Source: RBG-13-51-18 sp050014095 (GTDB lineage: Bacteria; Chloroflexota; Dehalococcoidia; Dehalococcoidales; RBG-16-60-22). From it: a stretch of 24,409 nucleotides of DNA. The stretch's first letter is position 1. Each line of letters starts with the position of its first letter. Under the pieces are notes generated by a model. That model worked only from the letters and a program-made list of their open reading frames with translations. It did not search any database and was not told where the DNA came from. The stretch lies in NCBI GenBank assembly GCA_050014095.1, contig JBEKDZ010000009.1:1-24409 (forward strand). The letters run 5' to 3'. This document shows positions 5,483 to 13,547 of the stretch, in pieces. The position numbers and the translations under genes are program-made.

Positions 5483-7087
5483 TTACTCACTCAGCGCTTT
5501 CATTAACTCCCCGCACAGCCTCTCCTCTTTCATACCAGAGTCGATGACCGACCAAGGGAGCTTCTGGCTTGTGTCCCAGCGCTGGTTGACGTAATGGTTG
5601 ACATTTAAATTATGCTGTTCAACAGTTTGCTTCCAGTCGGCTAGCGAGATTTTCTTCATGTCCGCCAACACCGGGGCGATTTTTACGTCACCGCGAGAGA
5701 GAATACCCTGAACCTGACTCCAGGCAGGACTTTCCTCATTGATTTTAATGCCTTTCGACGGCAGGGAGCTTTTTAAAATTCCCAGTCTGCGGTGCAACAC
5801 GTCCTGCGGCGCCATCGGCAGCCATTGGAAGGGCGTGGAGGCTTTGGGGACAAAGGGGGAGGCGTTAACGATAAGGCGGATGTGGCTGCGTTTACTTTCG
5901 AGTCGGTCTTTGATTACCAAGACAAGTCTCACGATTTCCTCTATGTCATCATCGGTCTCGGTGGGGAGTCCGATAATAAAATAAAGTTTAAGCTGGTTAA
6001 AGCGACGGGTTGCAATCATGTCCACCGCTTTTAAAATATCTTCCTCGTTTATGCCTTTGTGGATAACATCGCGCAGCCGTTGTGAGCCCGCCTCCGGAGC
6101 GATGGTGATAGTCTGTACCTTGCCCTTGGCTAATTCACTAATAATACTATCGGTCAATGTGTCTATTCTTAGTGAGCTTATGGCAATTTCGGCGTTCATA
6201 TCGTTCAAGCCGGTCAGGAGTTCATTAATCTGGGGGTGGTCGGTGACGGTGGGGCCAACCAGTCCTATGCGGCGGCGCCAGCGCAGACCTTCCTTCGCCT
6301 GCTTGATTATTTTATCTAAAGAACGGAAACGCATAGGGGCGTAAGCGGAGTTCACCAGGCAGAAACGGCAGCCCCGTTTACAGCCCCGCTCCGTCTCGAT
6401 AAGATACGAATCGCCGAGTTCGGTATCCGGCGTCAGAACGACCGACTTTGTTTCAAAGTCGTCCAGGTTTTTTGCCCACTGGCGGGCAATCGGGGTTGGC
6501 GGGGGGTAAAGGGGCACATAAACGCCTGCCAGCCTGGCGAGACTCTTTAGCAGACTATCACGGCTATCGCTGATATTTTCGATAAGCATCGGCAGTAAAG
6601 CAGGTATTATCGGCTCCGCGTCGCCGATGCAGAAACAATCAAAGAAAGGCGCCAGCGGCATAGGATTAGCGGTAGCGCAAGGTCCCCCGGCAATTATTAA
6701 GGGGTGGCGGGCATCGCGTTCGGCGGAGAGGAGGGGTATACAGGCGGCTTTGAGTATCTGGATAACGTTAAAGTAGTCCAACTCGTAGGAAATGGAAAAA
6801 GCCAGCACCGCGAAGTCGGTCAAAGGGCGGCCGCATTCTATCGCCGCGGGGGCGTTTTTCTCTGTAGTATCGAGGAAGACGCGTTCGCCAACGATTTTCG
6901 GATTGCTATTTAGCAGACTGTAAACGGCGTGGACGCCCAGGTTGGACATGCCCAGGTAGTATGAGTTGGGATAAATAAGGGCGATGGGTAACCTACCGCC
7001 CCAGTCCTTGATGATGGCGCCTTCTTCGTGGTAAAGGTGGGCGCTATATCGCCCCTTTAGCTCACTTTTCCTGCTCTTATCACGCAT
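5483..7087 (-). CDS. B12-binding-type radical SAM protein
   Basis: This 534-residue protein combines an N-terminal cobalamin-binding-like region (about 30-170, with GMSNLGVHAVYSLLN and LIIAGGPCATANP) with a radical SAM domain. The iron-sulfur motif is CX3CX2C: C236, C240 and C243 in ETERGCKRGCRFCLVNSAY. IAPEAGSQRLRDVI and LYFIIGLPTETDDDI match later barrel strands of the COG1032 group. The DxHxxG cobalamin motif is not evident, so B12 binding is uncertain. The family is related to the TIGR03960-like proteins, some relatives of which act in anaerobic cofactor or lipid chemistry; the substrate here cannot be stated. The gene starts 4 bp after the NYN-domain gene and shares its transcript. Confidence 0.88.
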   Translation of the reverse strand: MRDKSRKSELKGRYSAHLYHEEGAIIKDWGGRLPIALIYPNSYYLGMSNLGVHAVYSLLNSNPKIVGERVFLDTTEKNAPAAIECGRPLTDFAVLAFSISYELDYFNVIQILKAACIPLLSAERDARHPLIIAGGPCATANPMPLAPFFDCFCIGDAEPIIPALLPMLIENISDSRDSLLKSLARLAGVYVPLYPPPTPIARQWAKNLDDFETKSVVLTPDTELGDSYLIETERGCKRGCRFCLVNSAYAPMRFRSLDKIIKQAKEGLRWRRRIGLVGPTVTDHPQINELLTGLNDMNAEIAISSLRIDTLTDSIISELAKGKVQTITIAPEAGSQRLRDVIHKGINEEDILKAVDMIATRRFNQLKLYFIIGLPTETDDDIEEIVRLVLVIKDRLESKRSHIRLIVNASPFVPKASTPFQWLPMAPQDVLHRRLGILKSSLPSKGIKINEESPAWSQVQGILSRGDVKIAPVLADMKKISLADWKQTVEQHNLNVNHYVNQRWDTSQKLPWSVIDSGMKEERLCGELMKALSE

Positions 7088-7091
7088 TAAC

Positions 7092-7640
7092 TCATCTTTT
7101 TTGTGATGAATCTTTCCAGCAGTCCTTAAGAAACCGGGCGTTGACGTCGATGACCATGTCCGCGGAGGACCTTAGCTCCTGGGATGTGCCCTGCCTGCCG
7201 AATAAAGCTACCTCGACATGTTTCCCGTTGTCCTTGACGGCCTGGACAGCACCGGCGAAATCGTTATCGCCCGCCACAAGAATCGCAACATCATAATTGT
7301 TTTTATAGCTGTGAGTTATCATATCTGTGGCTAGCTGGACATCGGTGCCTTTTTCGTAGGGCGGCACGCTGGGCCAGTTGGTATAGACCAGGCGACCCAG
7401 CCGCAGCTCGGTATAGGGTATGGCTTTAACGCTCCCGAAAAAAGCCTGCTGCTGCTTGTAAAGCTCTGGCTCCTGTTTTTGACCTACCTTGGCGTTATAA
7501 TAGTAAATCCTGATAAGCTGACGCCGCCTTAAGAGCTTTTGGCAGAACCTGCCTAAATCCAGGTCAATCCGGCTAAAATGAGCTTTTAAAGAATGGTAGA
7601 GATTGCTGCCGTCGACAAATATCATCACCCTCTCCCCCAT
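7092..7640 (-). CDS. NYN-domain (LabA/DUF88-like) putative ribonuclease
   Basis: This 182-residue protein has a complete NYN/PIN-like fold. The acidic residues expected to hold the metal are present: D10 in IFVDGSNLYHSL, D100 in KGTDVQLATDM, and D125/D127 in VAGDNDF. NYN proteins are generally RNases, although many LabA-like members have no assigned substrate. A perfect AAGGAGGTG site precedes the ATG, and a TATAAT element lies further upstream in AT-rich DNA. It leads an operon with the radical SAM gene, 4 bp apart, which suggests linked roles, but the pair is not a pathway I recognise. Confidence 0.88.
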   Translation of the reverse strand: MGERVMIFVDGSNLYHSLKAHFSRIDLDLGRFCQKLLRRRQLIRIYYYNAKVGQKQEPELYKQQQAFFGSVKAIPYTELRLGRLVYTNWPSVPPYEKGTDVQLATDMITHSYKNNYDVAILVAGDNDFAGAVQAVKDNGKHVEVALFGRQGTSQELRSSADMVIDVNARFLKDCWKDSSQKR

Positions 7641-7744
7641 ATCACACCTCCTTAAAATATAATAAAAAATATAATAGTAATACCTACATTATATCGTTTT
7701 TATGTAAATTTTGCGACTGTTGAGATTGAGTAAGAAAATATTTA

Positions 7745-7830
7745 TGACCTCACCCCCTTTAGTTCCCCTTCAGAGCGAGTTTTCAGGGCGAGCCCCTCTC
7801 CGCTGGCGGAGAGGGGGTTAGGAGGAGAGG
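7745..7830. repeat. Intergenic palindromic repeat, copy 1
   Basis: The element begins with TGACCTCACCCCCTT (7745-7759), a 15-mer also found at 21126-21140. It contains an 11-bp perfect inverted repeat, CCCCTCTCCGC (7793-7803) and GCGGAGAGGGG (7806-7816). The 375-bp gap 7641-8015 holds this repeat, the 5' region of the NYN gene and the gatC promoter, and no gene that I can support. Confidence 0.65.
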
Positions 7831-7945
7831 TTTTGCTGCGCCCCTTCTCGCGGTGCACTCCACGGATAAAAGATAACAATTATTGCAGGAAGTATTGTCC
7901 GTTCCCGTTCTATCTATGGCAGTGCCTGTTCTTAGAGGTGGGCGT

Positions 7946-7975
7946 TTGCTCGAGGCTAAAACTGAATGCTATAAT
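7946..7975 (+). promoter_or_regulatory. Extended -10 promoter of the gatC operon
   Basis: TGCTATAAT (7967-7975) is an extended -10 element; a weak TTGCTC lies 18 bp upstream of TATAAT. The start would be near 7982, about 34 nt before the gatC ATG at 8016. Confidence 0.55.
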
Positions 7976-8015
7976 TGGCAGGTAAATTAGCCCCATGAGA
8001 AAGTGTAGAGAAAGT

Positions 8016-8303
8016 ATGAAACTAACCAGAGAAGAAGTGCTGCACATCGCCCACCTGGCGCGGGTCGCCCTGACGGAAGAAGAAATAACGCGTATGAGCG
8101 AGCAGCTATCCAACTTACTGGAACACTTCGAAGACCTGCAAAAGGTGGATACCGAAGGTGTTCCGCCGACCGCACAGTCGGTCACTCTTCAGAGCGTAAT
8201 GCGCGAGGATGAGGTCAAGCCATCGCTGCCGCCAGAGGACGTGTTGGCTAATGCGCCACGACGTGAGGGCGACTGCTTTAGAGTGCGGGCGGTTCTCGAA
8301 TAA
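8016..8303 (+). CDS. gatC: Asp-tRNA(Asn)/Glu-tRNA(Gln) amidotransferase subunit C
   Basis: This 95-residue protein is GatC, the small subunit of the GatCAB amidotransferase, which converts mischarged Glu-tRNA(Gln) and Asp-tRNA(Asn) to their amidated forms. MKLTREEVLHIAHLARVALTEEE at the N terminus and RREGDCFRVRAVLE at the C terminus match the family. An upstream in-frame ATG at 7995 would add seven residues unlike other GatC proteins, so 8016 is preferred, although its AGAGAAAG site is weak. The gatA gene is not adjacent: a lipoprotein gene lies between the two. Confidence 0.93.
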   Translation: MKLTREEVLHIAHLARVALTEEEITRMSEQLSNLLEHFEDLQKVDTEGVPPTAQSVTLQSVMREDEVKPSLPPEDVLANAPRREGDCFRVRAVLE

Positions 8304-8321
8304 TACCAGGGGATGGGCGAA

Positions 8322-9026
8322 ATGAAATTAGAGAAATGGCTAGTAATACTAATAATTGTAATATCGCTCCTGACATTACCGGGCTGCGGCGGGGTTGAAA
8401 CTGCCGCTGCCACATCACAGGAAACAACTAAAATTGTCTTACCGGAGCCGAAAAAAGACAGTGATACTTCTATCGAGGAAGCCCTCTGGGGGAGGCGGTC
8501 GACCAGGAATTTTAGCGCAGAGACTATCACGCTGGAACAGGTGAGCCAGCTTATTTGGGCAGGGCAGGGGATTACTGATCCCTCCGGAAAGAGAACCGCG
8601 CCTTCCGCCGGGGCTTTGTATCCCCTTAAACTTTATGTGTTTATCGGTAATGTGACAGGGGCGGCGGCGGGGGTTTATGTTTATGACCCGGCAACGCATT
8701 CGCTAACGCGAATTATTGACGGCGACCAGCGACAGGCTTTAACGCAAGCTGCCATGGGGCAAACGAGCGTCAAGCAGGGCGCTATCGATATCGTCATTAC
8801 GGCAAACTATAGCATAACGACGAAAGTCTATGGCGAACGGGGCATCAGGTTCGTCCATCTCGAGGCGGGACATGCCGCGCAAAATATCTGCCTGCAGGCG
8901 GTCGGTTTGAAACTTGCTACGGTCACCGTCGGCGCTTTTGATGACGCCAGCGTACAGCACGTTTTAGGGTTACCTGATGCTGAGGTACCCCTCTATATCA
9001 TTCCGGCAGGCAATTTCGCCGATTGA
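8322..9026 (+). CDS. SagB-type nitroreductase-fold lipoprotein
   Basis: This 234-residue protein begins with a lipoprotein signal peptide. A hydrophobic stretch (about 7-19) ends in the lipobox LPGC with Cys22, so it should be lipid-anchored outside the membrane. The mature part is a SagB/nitroreductase domain: WGRRSTRNFS, LEQVSQLIWAGQGI, RTAPSAGALYPLKLYVF and HLEAGHAAQNICLQAVGL are hallmarks of the FMN-binding SagB-like dehydrogenases. SagB enzymes oxidise azolines in peptide maturation, but no YcaO partner is present, so the substrate is unknown. The ATG at 8322 is preferred over 8313, because AGGGGA (8308-8313) lies 8 bp from it. Its TGA stop is part of the gatA ribosome-binding site. Its place between gatC and gatA is unusual. 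Confidence 0.85.
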   Translation: MKLEKWLVILIIVISLLTLPGCGGVETAAATSQETTKIVLPEPKKDSDTSIEEALWGRRSTRNFSAETITLEQVSQLIWAGQGITDPSGKRTAPSAGALYPLKLYVFIGNVTGAAAGVYVYDPATHSLTRIIDGDQRQALTQAAMGQTSVKQGAIDIVITANYSITTKVYGERGIRFVHLEAGHAAQNICLQAVGLKLATVTVGAFDDASVQHVLGLPDAEVPLYIIPAGNFAD

Positions 9027-9036
9027 GGAGGCTAAC

Positions 9037-10494
9037 TTGAATAACATATCGGGCGGGGTAACGATTCATGAAGCGCATCAGCTGCTTAAGGATAAGAAAA
9101 TATCGTCCGTCGAGCTAACACAGGCTTATCTAGAGCGCATCAAGAAAGTCGAGCCCAAAATTAAAGCCTTGATGACCGTCACGGAAGAGCTCGCTTTAGA
9201 ACGGGCGCGTAAAGCCGATAAGACTATCGCGGCGGGTAAGGCACAAACTCTGACCGGCATACCGATTGCCATCAAGGATGTTATCTGTACCAAAGGCATC
9301 AGGACCACCTGCTCCTCCAAGATGCTGGAAAATTTCGTGCCGCCTTACGATGCCATGGTGATGGAAAAGCTTAATGCCGCTGGCGCGGTGATGGTCGGTA
9401 AAGCTAACATGGATGAGTTCGCTATGGGGTCATCGACGGAGAACTCGGCGTATTTTGTGACGCATAACCCCTGGGACTTAGACCGCGTACCTGGTGGTTC
9501 CAGCGGTGGGTCGGCGGTGGCGGTGGCGGCAGGCGAGGCGGTCTGCGCTTTGGGGTCGGATACAGGTGGCAGCATCCGCCAGCCGGCGGGCTTTTGCAGC
9601 GTGGTGGGACTCAAGCCCACTTACGGACGGGTTAGCCGCTACGGACTGGTGGCTTTCGCCTCCTCGCTCGACCAGATAGGGCCGCTAACGCAGGACGTGA
9701 CCGATTGCGCCCTTTTGATGAATGTGATATCGGGTCACGATATAAGAGATTCTACGTCCGTGCCCGAGCCGGTGCCAGACTACACAAAAAGTCTGAAAAC
9801 AGATTTGAAGGGAATGCGACTCGGCATCCCTAAGGAATATTACGTCGAAGGGATGCAACAGGGCGTTGCCACTGCCATGCAAGCGGCTATTAAGAAGCTG
9901 GAAGAGCTAGGGGCGAAACTCGAAGAGGTATCTTTACCCCACACCCCTTATTCCCTCGCCGTCTATTATATCATCGCCCCCAGCGAGGCGTCCGCCAACC
10001 TGGCGCGGTACGACGGCGTGAAATACGGCTATTCTTATAAGGGCGACACGATGTGGGAGAGCATGGAAAAGACGCGGGAGAACGGCTTTGGGCCGGAGGT
10101 CAAGCGGAGGATAATGCTTGGCACTTACGCACTCTCCGCCGGCTACTATGACGCCTGGTATCTCAAAGCGCAGAAGGTGCGCACTTTAATCCGACGCGAG
10201 TTCGACGCTGTTTTTGAAAAATACGACGCTTTAATTACCCCAACCTCCCCCACCGTCCCCTTTAAGATTGGCGAGAAGACGGACGACCCGCTCGCCATGT
10301 ATTTAAGCGACGTCTGCACTCTCCCCATCAATATCGCAGGGGTGCCGGGGATTTCGATTCCGGCGGGCTTTGTGGATGACTTGCCAGTGGGCATGCAGAT
10401 TATCGGCAAGCACTTTAGCGAGGAAACTTTATTACGGGTCGCTTACGCTTACGAGCAGGCGACGGAGTGGCATAAACAAAAACCGAATATCTGA
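9037..10494 (+). CDS. gatA: Asp-tRNA(Asn)/Glu-tRNA(Gln) amidotransferase subunit A
   Basis: This 485-residue GatA is the amidase that releases ammonia from glutamine for the GatCAB complex. The Lys-cisSer-Ser triad is visible: K80 in IAIKDVICT, S155 in GGSSGGSAVAVAAGEA, and S179 in GSDTGGSIRQPA. I place the start at TTG 9037, five or six bases after a GAGGAGG site (9025-9031); this gives the standard GatA length. An in-frame ATG at 8977 would lie inside the lipoprotein gene and add 20 unrelated residues. The ribosome-binding site overlaps the lipoprotein stop codon, so translation of the two is probably coupled. gatB is not in the window. Confidence 0.95.
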   Translation: MNNISGGVTIHEAHQLLKDKKISSVELTQAYLERIKKVEPKIKALMTVTEELALERARKADKTIAAGKAQTLTGIPIAIKDVICTKGIRTTCSSKMLENFVPPYDAMVMEKLNAAGAVMVGKANMDEFAMGSSTENSAYFVTHNPWDLDRVPGGSSGGSAVAVAAGEAVCALGSDTGGSIRQPAGFCSVVGLKPTYGRVSRYGLVAFASSLDQIGPLTQDVTDCALLMNVISGHDIRDSTSVPEPVPDYTKSLKTDLKGMRLGIPKEYYVEGMQQGVATAMQAAIKKLEELGAKLEEVSLPHTPYSLAVYYIIAPSEASANLARYDGVKYGYSYKGDTMWESMEKTRENGFGPEVKRRIMLGTYALSAGYYDAWYLKAQKVRTLIRREFDAVFEKYDALITPTSPTVPFKIGEKTDDPLAMYLSDVCTLPINIAGVPGISIPAGFVDDLPVGMQIIGKHFSEETLLRVAYAYEQATEWHKQKPNI

Positions 10495-10508
10495 AAAGGG
10501 GGCAAAAA

Positions 10509-10736
10509 ATGGCACTAAGTAAAGAACACCGCCAGAAGGTAATGAGAGCACATGGTTGGAAATGTTATCGATGTGGGAAGGGTATAAACAGTCTTACTGG
10601 TGAGATCCATCATAGAGACGGAGATCATCAGAATAATACTCTCTCAAACCTTCGTCCTGTCTGTAGGGGTTGTCATAAAGACCTTTCTAGAGCGCAGACT
10701 AAACGCCGTGCTGGCCAAGCAAATTCGTTGTTTTAA
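10509..10736 (+). CDS. Mini HNH-domain protein
   Basis: This 75-residue protein is almost entirely an HNH/zinc-finger nuclease module. C19 and C22 (WKCYRCGK) and C52 and C55 (VCRGCH) form the zinc ribbon. H34-H35 with D37 (EIHHRDGDHQNN) and H56 supply the catalytic pattern. It has a strong AAGGGGG ribosome-binding site with 6-bp spacing and begins 14 bp after gatA, so it is probably expressed from the gatA transcript. Minimal HNH proteins are found as phage packaging endonucleases and as stand-alone genes of unknown role. Nothing phage-like surrounds this one. Confidence 0.8.
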   Translation: MALSKEHRQKVMRAHGWKCYRCGKGINSLTGEIHHRDGDHQNNTLSNLRPVCRGCHKDLSRAQTKRRAGQANSLF

Positions 10737-10762
10737 TTAAAACGTAATTAACCATCCTAAAA

Positions 10763-10793
10763 ATCCCTCTCACTCTCCCTTTTTCAAAGGGAG
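10763..10793. repeat. Small palindromic repeat, CTCCCTTT/AAAGGGAG
   Basis: CTCCCTTT (10775-10782) and AAAGGGAG (10786-10793) form an 8-bp perfect hairpin with a 3-nt loop, preceded by CCCTCTCA. It resembles the other GGGAG-rich intergenic repeats and may also help terminate the gat transcript. Confidence 0.45.
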
Positions 10794-10840
10794 ACAATAT
10801 TAGATACCTTACAAATCATTGTTTCCAACCTCTTTTTTGT

Positions 10841-10874
10841 CCCTCTTTCGTAAAGAGGGATATAGGGAGTTTTT
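10841..10874. repeat. Small palindromic repeat, CCCTCTTT/AAAGAGGG
   Basis: CCCTCTTT (10841-10848) and AAAGAGGG (10852-10859) form an 8-bp perfect hairpin, followed by a TTTTT run at 10870-10874. It could be a terminator for the gat/HNH transcript, or a degenerate relative of the intergenic repeat family. Confidence 0.45.
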
Positions 10875-10885
10875 AAAGCGTCCTC

Positions 10886-10914
10886 TTGCCTTCCCCACTC
10901 GTAAATGTTATCCT
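10886..10914 (+). promoter_or_regulatory. Possible promoter of the Lrp-type regulator operon
   Basis: TTGCCT (10886-10891) and TATCCT (10909-10914) are 17 bp apart, each matching consensus at four of six positions. The start would be near 10921, about 40 nt before the ATG. Confidence 0.4.
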
Positions 10915-10961
10915 GTTTATATCTGTTCCCATCTCGGCAAAAACCTTAAAAGGAGGAGGAT

Positions 10962-11447
10962 ATGCTGAAAGACATCTTAAAAATCTTGGAAAACGATGCC
11001 CATGCTTCGGAGAAGCAAATAGCTACTATGGTCGGCGTATCCGCCGCCGAGGTGACCAAAGCCATCAAACAGGCGGAAAAAGATAGGGTTATTCTTAAGT
11101 ACAAAACGGTCGTCAATTGGGATAAGCTGGAAGGCGATGGGCAGGTCTGGGCGCTTATCGAGGTCAAGGTCAAACCGGAGCCGGAGATTGGCTTCGATGC
11201 TATCGCCGAGCGCGTCGCCCGTTATGAGCAGGTGCGGTCTTTATACCTCGCCTCCGGCACTTACGACCTGCTGCTAGTCGTCGTCGGCAAGACGGAGCAT
11301 AAGGTGGCGGACTTCGTATCCCAAAACCTGGCGCACCTGGAAGGGGTGCAGGGCACGGTCACTCACTTTGTCCTCAAGCGCTATAAGGACGACGGCGAAA
11401 TCTTAGAGGGAGGGGAGGGGGTTAAGCGGCAGCAGGTAGTATTGTAA
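10962..11447 (+). CDS. Lrp/AsnC-family transcriptional regulator
   Basis: This 161-residue protein has an N-terminal winged HTH (MLKDILKILENDAHASEKQIATMVGVSAAEVTKAIKQAEKDRVI) and a C-terminal RAM-type alpha/beta domain (VWALIEVKVKPE, then VRSLYLASGTYDLLLVVVG). This is the Lrp/AsnC architecture, which senses small ligands, often amino acids. A very strong AGGAGGAGG site lies just before the ATG. The aminotransferase gene starts 18 bp downstream, so an amino-acid-responsive switch controlling that enzyme is likely. The C-terminal tail after about residue 145 is longer than the minimal family length. Confidence 0.9.
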   Translation: MLKDILKILENDAHASEKQIATMVGVSAAEVTKAIKQAEKDRVILKYKTVVNWDKLEGDGQVWALIEVKVKPEPEIGFDAIAERVARYEQVRSLYLASGTYDLLLVVVGKTEHKVADFVSQNLAHLEGVQGTVTHFVLKRYKDDGEILEGGEGVKRQQVVL

Positions 11448-11465
11448 AGCTGCCGTGAGAATACT

Positions 11466-12650
11466 ATGACTAATAAAAAGAGCCAACTGGATAGAGTTAT
11501 TGCAAAGAGAGCTAATGCGCTTTCGCCTTCCGGGATACGCAAGTTTTTCGACCTCTTGAAGGGCATGGAAGGCGTTATATCATTAGGCGTCGGCGAGCCG
11601 GATTACGCTACGCCCTGGCATATCAGCGAGGCGGCGGTCAAGAGTCTGGAGAAGGGCTACACGATGTATACCTCCAACTCCGGCATCCTCGAGCTGCGGG
11701 AGCTGACATGCCAATACCTGAAAGAGAAATACGGAATCGACTACAAACCGGTCGGCGAGATACTGATGACTGTGGGCGTGAGCGAGGCTTTGGACCTGGC
11801 GATGCGTGCCATTCTGAACCCCGGCGATGAGGTCATCATGACCGACCCCCATTACGTGGCTTACGATTCCTGTGTGATTTTAGCCGAGGGCAAGCCCGTG
11901 ATGGTGCCCACCTATCCAAAGAACAACTTCGCCGTCGAGGCGAAAGACATCGAAGCTAAAATCACTAAAAATACTAAGGCGATACTCATCGGTTTCCCGT
12001 CTAATCCTACCGGTGCAGTGATGACGCGGCAAAAGCTCTTGGACATCGCGGCGGTCGCTAAAAAGCATAACCTCATGGTGATATCCGACGAGATTTACGC
12101 GCGGCTGACCTACGGCGTGGAGCATACCTGCTTCGCTAGCCTGCCGGGCGTTAGGGAGAATACGATACTTTTAGGCGGCTTTTCCAAGGCTTACGCCATG
12201 ACCGGCTGGCGTATCGGCTACGCGGTGGCGCCGGAAGAAATCATCGCCGCGATGACGAAAATTCACCAGTACACGATTATGAGCGCGCCTACGCCCGCCC
12301 AGGTGGCGGCTATCGAAGCGCTCAAGTCCGGTGAGCCGGATGTGGTGGAGATGGTGGAGGACTATAACCGGCGGCGTAAGGTCATCGTTAAAGGACTAAA
12401 CGATATCGGTTTGCCCTGCTTCGAGCCCAAGGGGGCTTTTTATGCCTTCCCCTCCATAACCCCCACCGGCATGAGCTCCGAGGAGTTCTCCGAAACGCTG
12501 CTTAAAGAAGAAAAGGTGGCGGTGGTGCCAGGTTCGGCTTTTGGCAAGTGTGGGGAGGGGTTTGTACGCTGCTGCTATGCCACCTCTATGGCGGACATCG
12601 AGGAAGCATTAAAGCGCATGGGGCGGTTTGTGAAGAGACATAAGAAGTAG
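11466..12650 (+). CDS. Class I/II pyridoxal-phosphate aminotransferase (AspC/Aro8-like)
   Basis: This 394-residue cytosolic enzyme is a fold-type I aminotransferase. The cofactor lysine is K241 in GGFSKAYAMTGWRIGY. N180 (FPSNPTG), D208 and Y211 (ISDEIYARL), R249 and the substrate-carboxylate arginine R368 (GFVRCCYAT) are all present. The sequence is typical of the aspartate/aromatic aminotransferase group found next to Lrp-type regulators in Dehalococcoidia and archaea. The exact amino donor cannot be read from sequence. It is the second gene of the operon, 18 bp after the regulator, and is followed by a strong terminator. Confidence 0.93.
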   Translation: MTNKKSQLDRVIAKRANALSPSGIRKFFDLLKGMEGVISLGVGEPDYATPWHISEAAVKSLEKGYTMYTSNSGILELRELTCQYLKEKYGIDYKPVGEILMTVGVSEALDLAMRAILNPGDEVIMTDPHYVAYDSCVILAEGKPVMVPTYPKNNFAVEAKDIEAKITKNTKAILIGFPSNPTGAVMTRQKLLDIAAVAKKHNLMVISDEIYARLTYGVEHTCFASLPGVRENTILLGGFSKAYAMTGWRIGYAVAPEEIIAAMTKIHQYTIMSAPTPAQVAAIEALKSGEPDVVEMVEDYNRRRKVIVKGLNDIGLPCFEPKGAFYAFPSITPTGMSSEEFSETLLKEEKVAVVPGSAFGKCGEGFVRCCYATSMADIEEALKRMGRFVKRHKK

Positions 12651-12660
12651 ACAGTTAACA

Positions 12661-12673
12661 GTTTACAGTAAAC
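12661..12673. repeat. 13-bp palindrome GTTTAC-A-GTAAAC in a short ACAGT-rich tract
   Basis: GTTTAC and GTAAAC flank a single A, within a stretch that repeats ACAGT-like units (about 12651-12676) just after the aminotransferase stop. Function is unknown. Confidence 0.4.
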
Positions 12674-12678
12674 AGTAG

Positions 12679-12706
12679 GGGCGGGTGTAAAAACCCGCCC
12701 TTTTTT
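12679..12706 (+). terminator. Intrinsic terminator of the aminotransferase operon
   Basis: GGGCGGGT (12679-12686) and ACCCGCCC (12693-12700) form a perfect 8-bp GC-rich stem with a 6-nt loop, followed at once by six T. This is a textbook Rho-independent terminator. Confidence 0.92.
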
Positions 12707-12715
12707 ATATCATCT

Positions 12716-12754
12716 CCTCTCCCCTTGTGGGAGAGGTAAGGGTGAGGGGAGAGT
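12716..12754. repeat. Intergenic palindromic repeat, copy 2
   Basis: CCTCTCCC (12716-12723) pairs with GGGAGAGG (12729-12736), followed by TAAGGGTGAGGGGAG. It matches copy 3 at 16946-16976 in layout. The gap 12651-12982 holds the terminator, this repeat, a C-rich remnant near 12780-12800 and the kwaA promoters; no other gene is seen. Confidence 0.6.
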
Positions 12755-12858
12755 AAATAGAAAAAGTCAAAAGCGAACCCCCTTCCCCACCCGGGGGAGC
12801 GGATTACTTATTATTAACACAGAATGACCAATTAAAAGACAAAAGCATTTCTATTTTA

Positions 12859-12887
12859 TTGACATTGGGATGAAGTTGGTTTATAAT
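12859..12887 (+). promoter_or_regulatory. Full-consensus promoter of the Kiwa operon
   Basis: TTGACA (12859-12864) and TATAAT (12882-12887) are 17 bp apart, with a predicted start near 12894, about 90 nt before kwaA. A TATTAT/ATAATA inverted repeat (12893-12908) lies at the start site. A second TTGACA (12922-12927) with an A/T-rich -10 (near 12945-12952) could be an alternative promoter. Confidence 0.75.
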
Positions 12888-12982
12888 CCTCATATTATTT
12901 ACATAATAAATGGTAATATATTTGACAATAGTACAACATTTTCAAATATAGATATAGTATTTTAAAAGATAAATTTATATAT

Positions 12983-13546
12983 ATGACGAGATTGACGTTT
13001 CTTTCAAAATTGATTTTGTTTTTAACTTCATATATTCCTTTAGGCATTATTTGTCTGATAATAGATTTTAATAACTCAGAATTTCCATATTTTAATTATA
13101 AGTATTATTCATTTAGTCTACTTATTATTATGGTCCTATTAGTAATCTTGCTCTTATTTCTAGGTCATCATTTTAATAATAGACCTACTGGCTGGGAAAA
13201 AATGAAAGTAGAATCTAGTGAAAATATGAACAGCCAGATATTGTCCTATATTTTTTCGTACATATTACCTTTCTTAAGTTTTCCAGAAGAAAGAAGAATT
13301 ATTATATCAATATTTCTCCTTTTTATAATAGGAATTCTCTATGTAAAAAGTGATATGTTAGGTATAAATCCTTTACTATCAGTTTTAGGGTATCACATTA
13401 TGAAAATAAAAATGAAAAAACGTGATTCTGACTTAACACAAGAAGTAACAGTTATTAGCAAATTAGATTATTTTAGGGTTAAACGGTCTAGAATTGTTAA
13501 TGTTTTCCAAATACATAATGAACTATATCTACTAAAAGGTGAATAA
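12983..13546 (+). CDS. kwaA: Kiwa system membrane protein KwaA (probable)
   Basis: This 187-residue protein has four predicted membrane segments (about 8-27, 42-61, 85-100 and 104-123), followed by a cytosolic tail that includes NPLLSVLGYHIMKIK and VTVISK. Kiwa is a known two-gene anti-phage system made of a small four-helix membrane protein (KwaA) and a DUF4868 protein (KwaB). Size, topology, the GY-containing block after the last helix and the tight overlap with a DUF4868-like gene all fit. The sequence on its own would not be diagnostic, so the call leans on its neighbour. It has no ribosome-binding site. It is strongly AT-rich compared with the flanking housekeeping genes, suggesting horizontal acquisition. 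Confidence 0.7.
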   Translation: MTRLTFLSKLILFLTSYIPLGIICLIIDFNNSEFPYFNYKYYSFSLLIIMVLLVILLLFLGHHFNNRPTGWEKMKVESSENMNSQILSYIFSYILPFLSFPEERRIIISIFLLFIIGILYVKSDMLGINPLLSVLGYHIMKIKMKKRDSDLTQEVTVISKLDYFRVKRSRIVNVFQIHNELYLLKGE

Positions 13547-13547
13547 A

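Noticed and set aside
10763..10874. CRISPR array
   Set aside because: Only two short, different hairpins; there are no regularly spaced identical repeats anywhere in the window.
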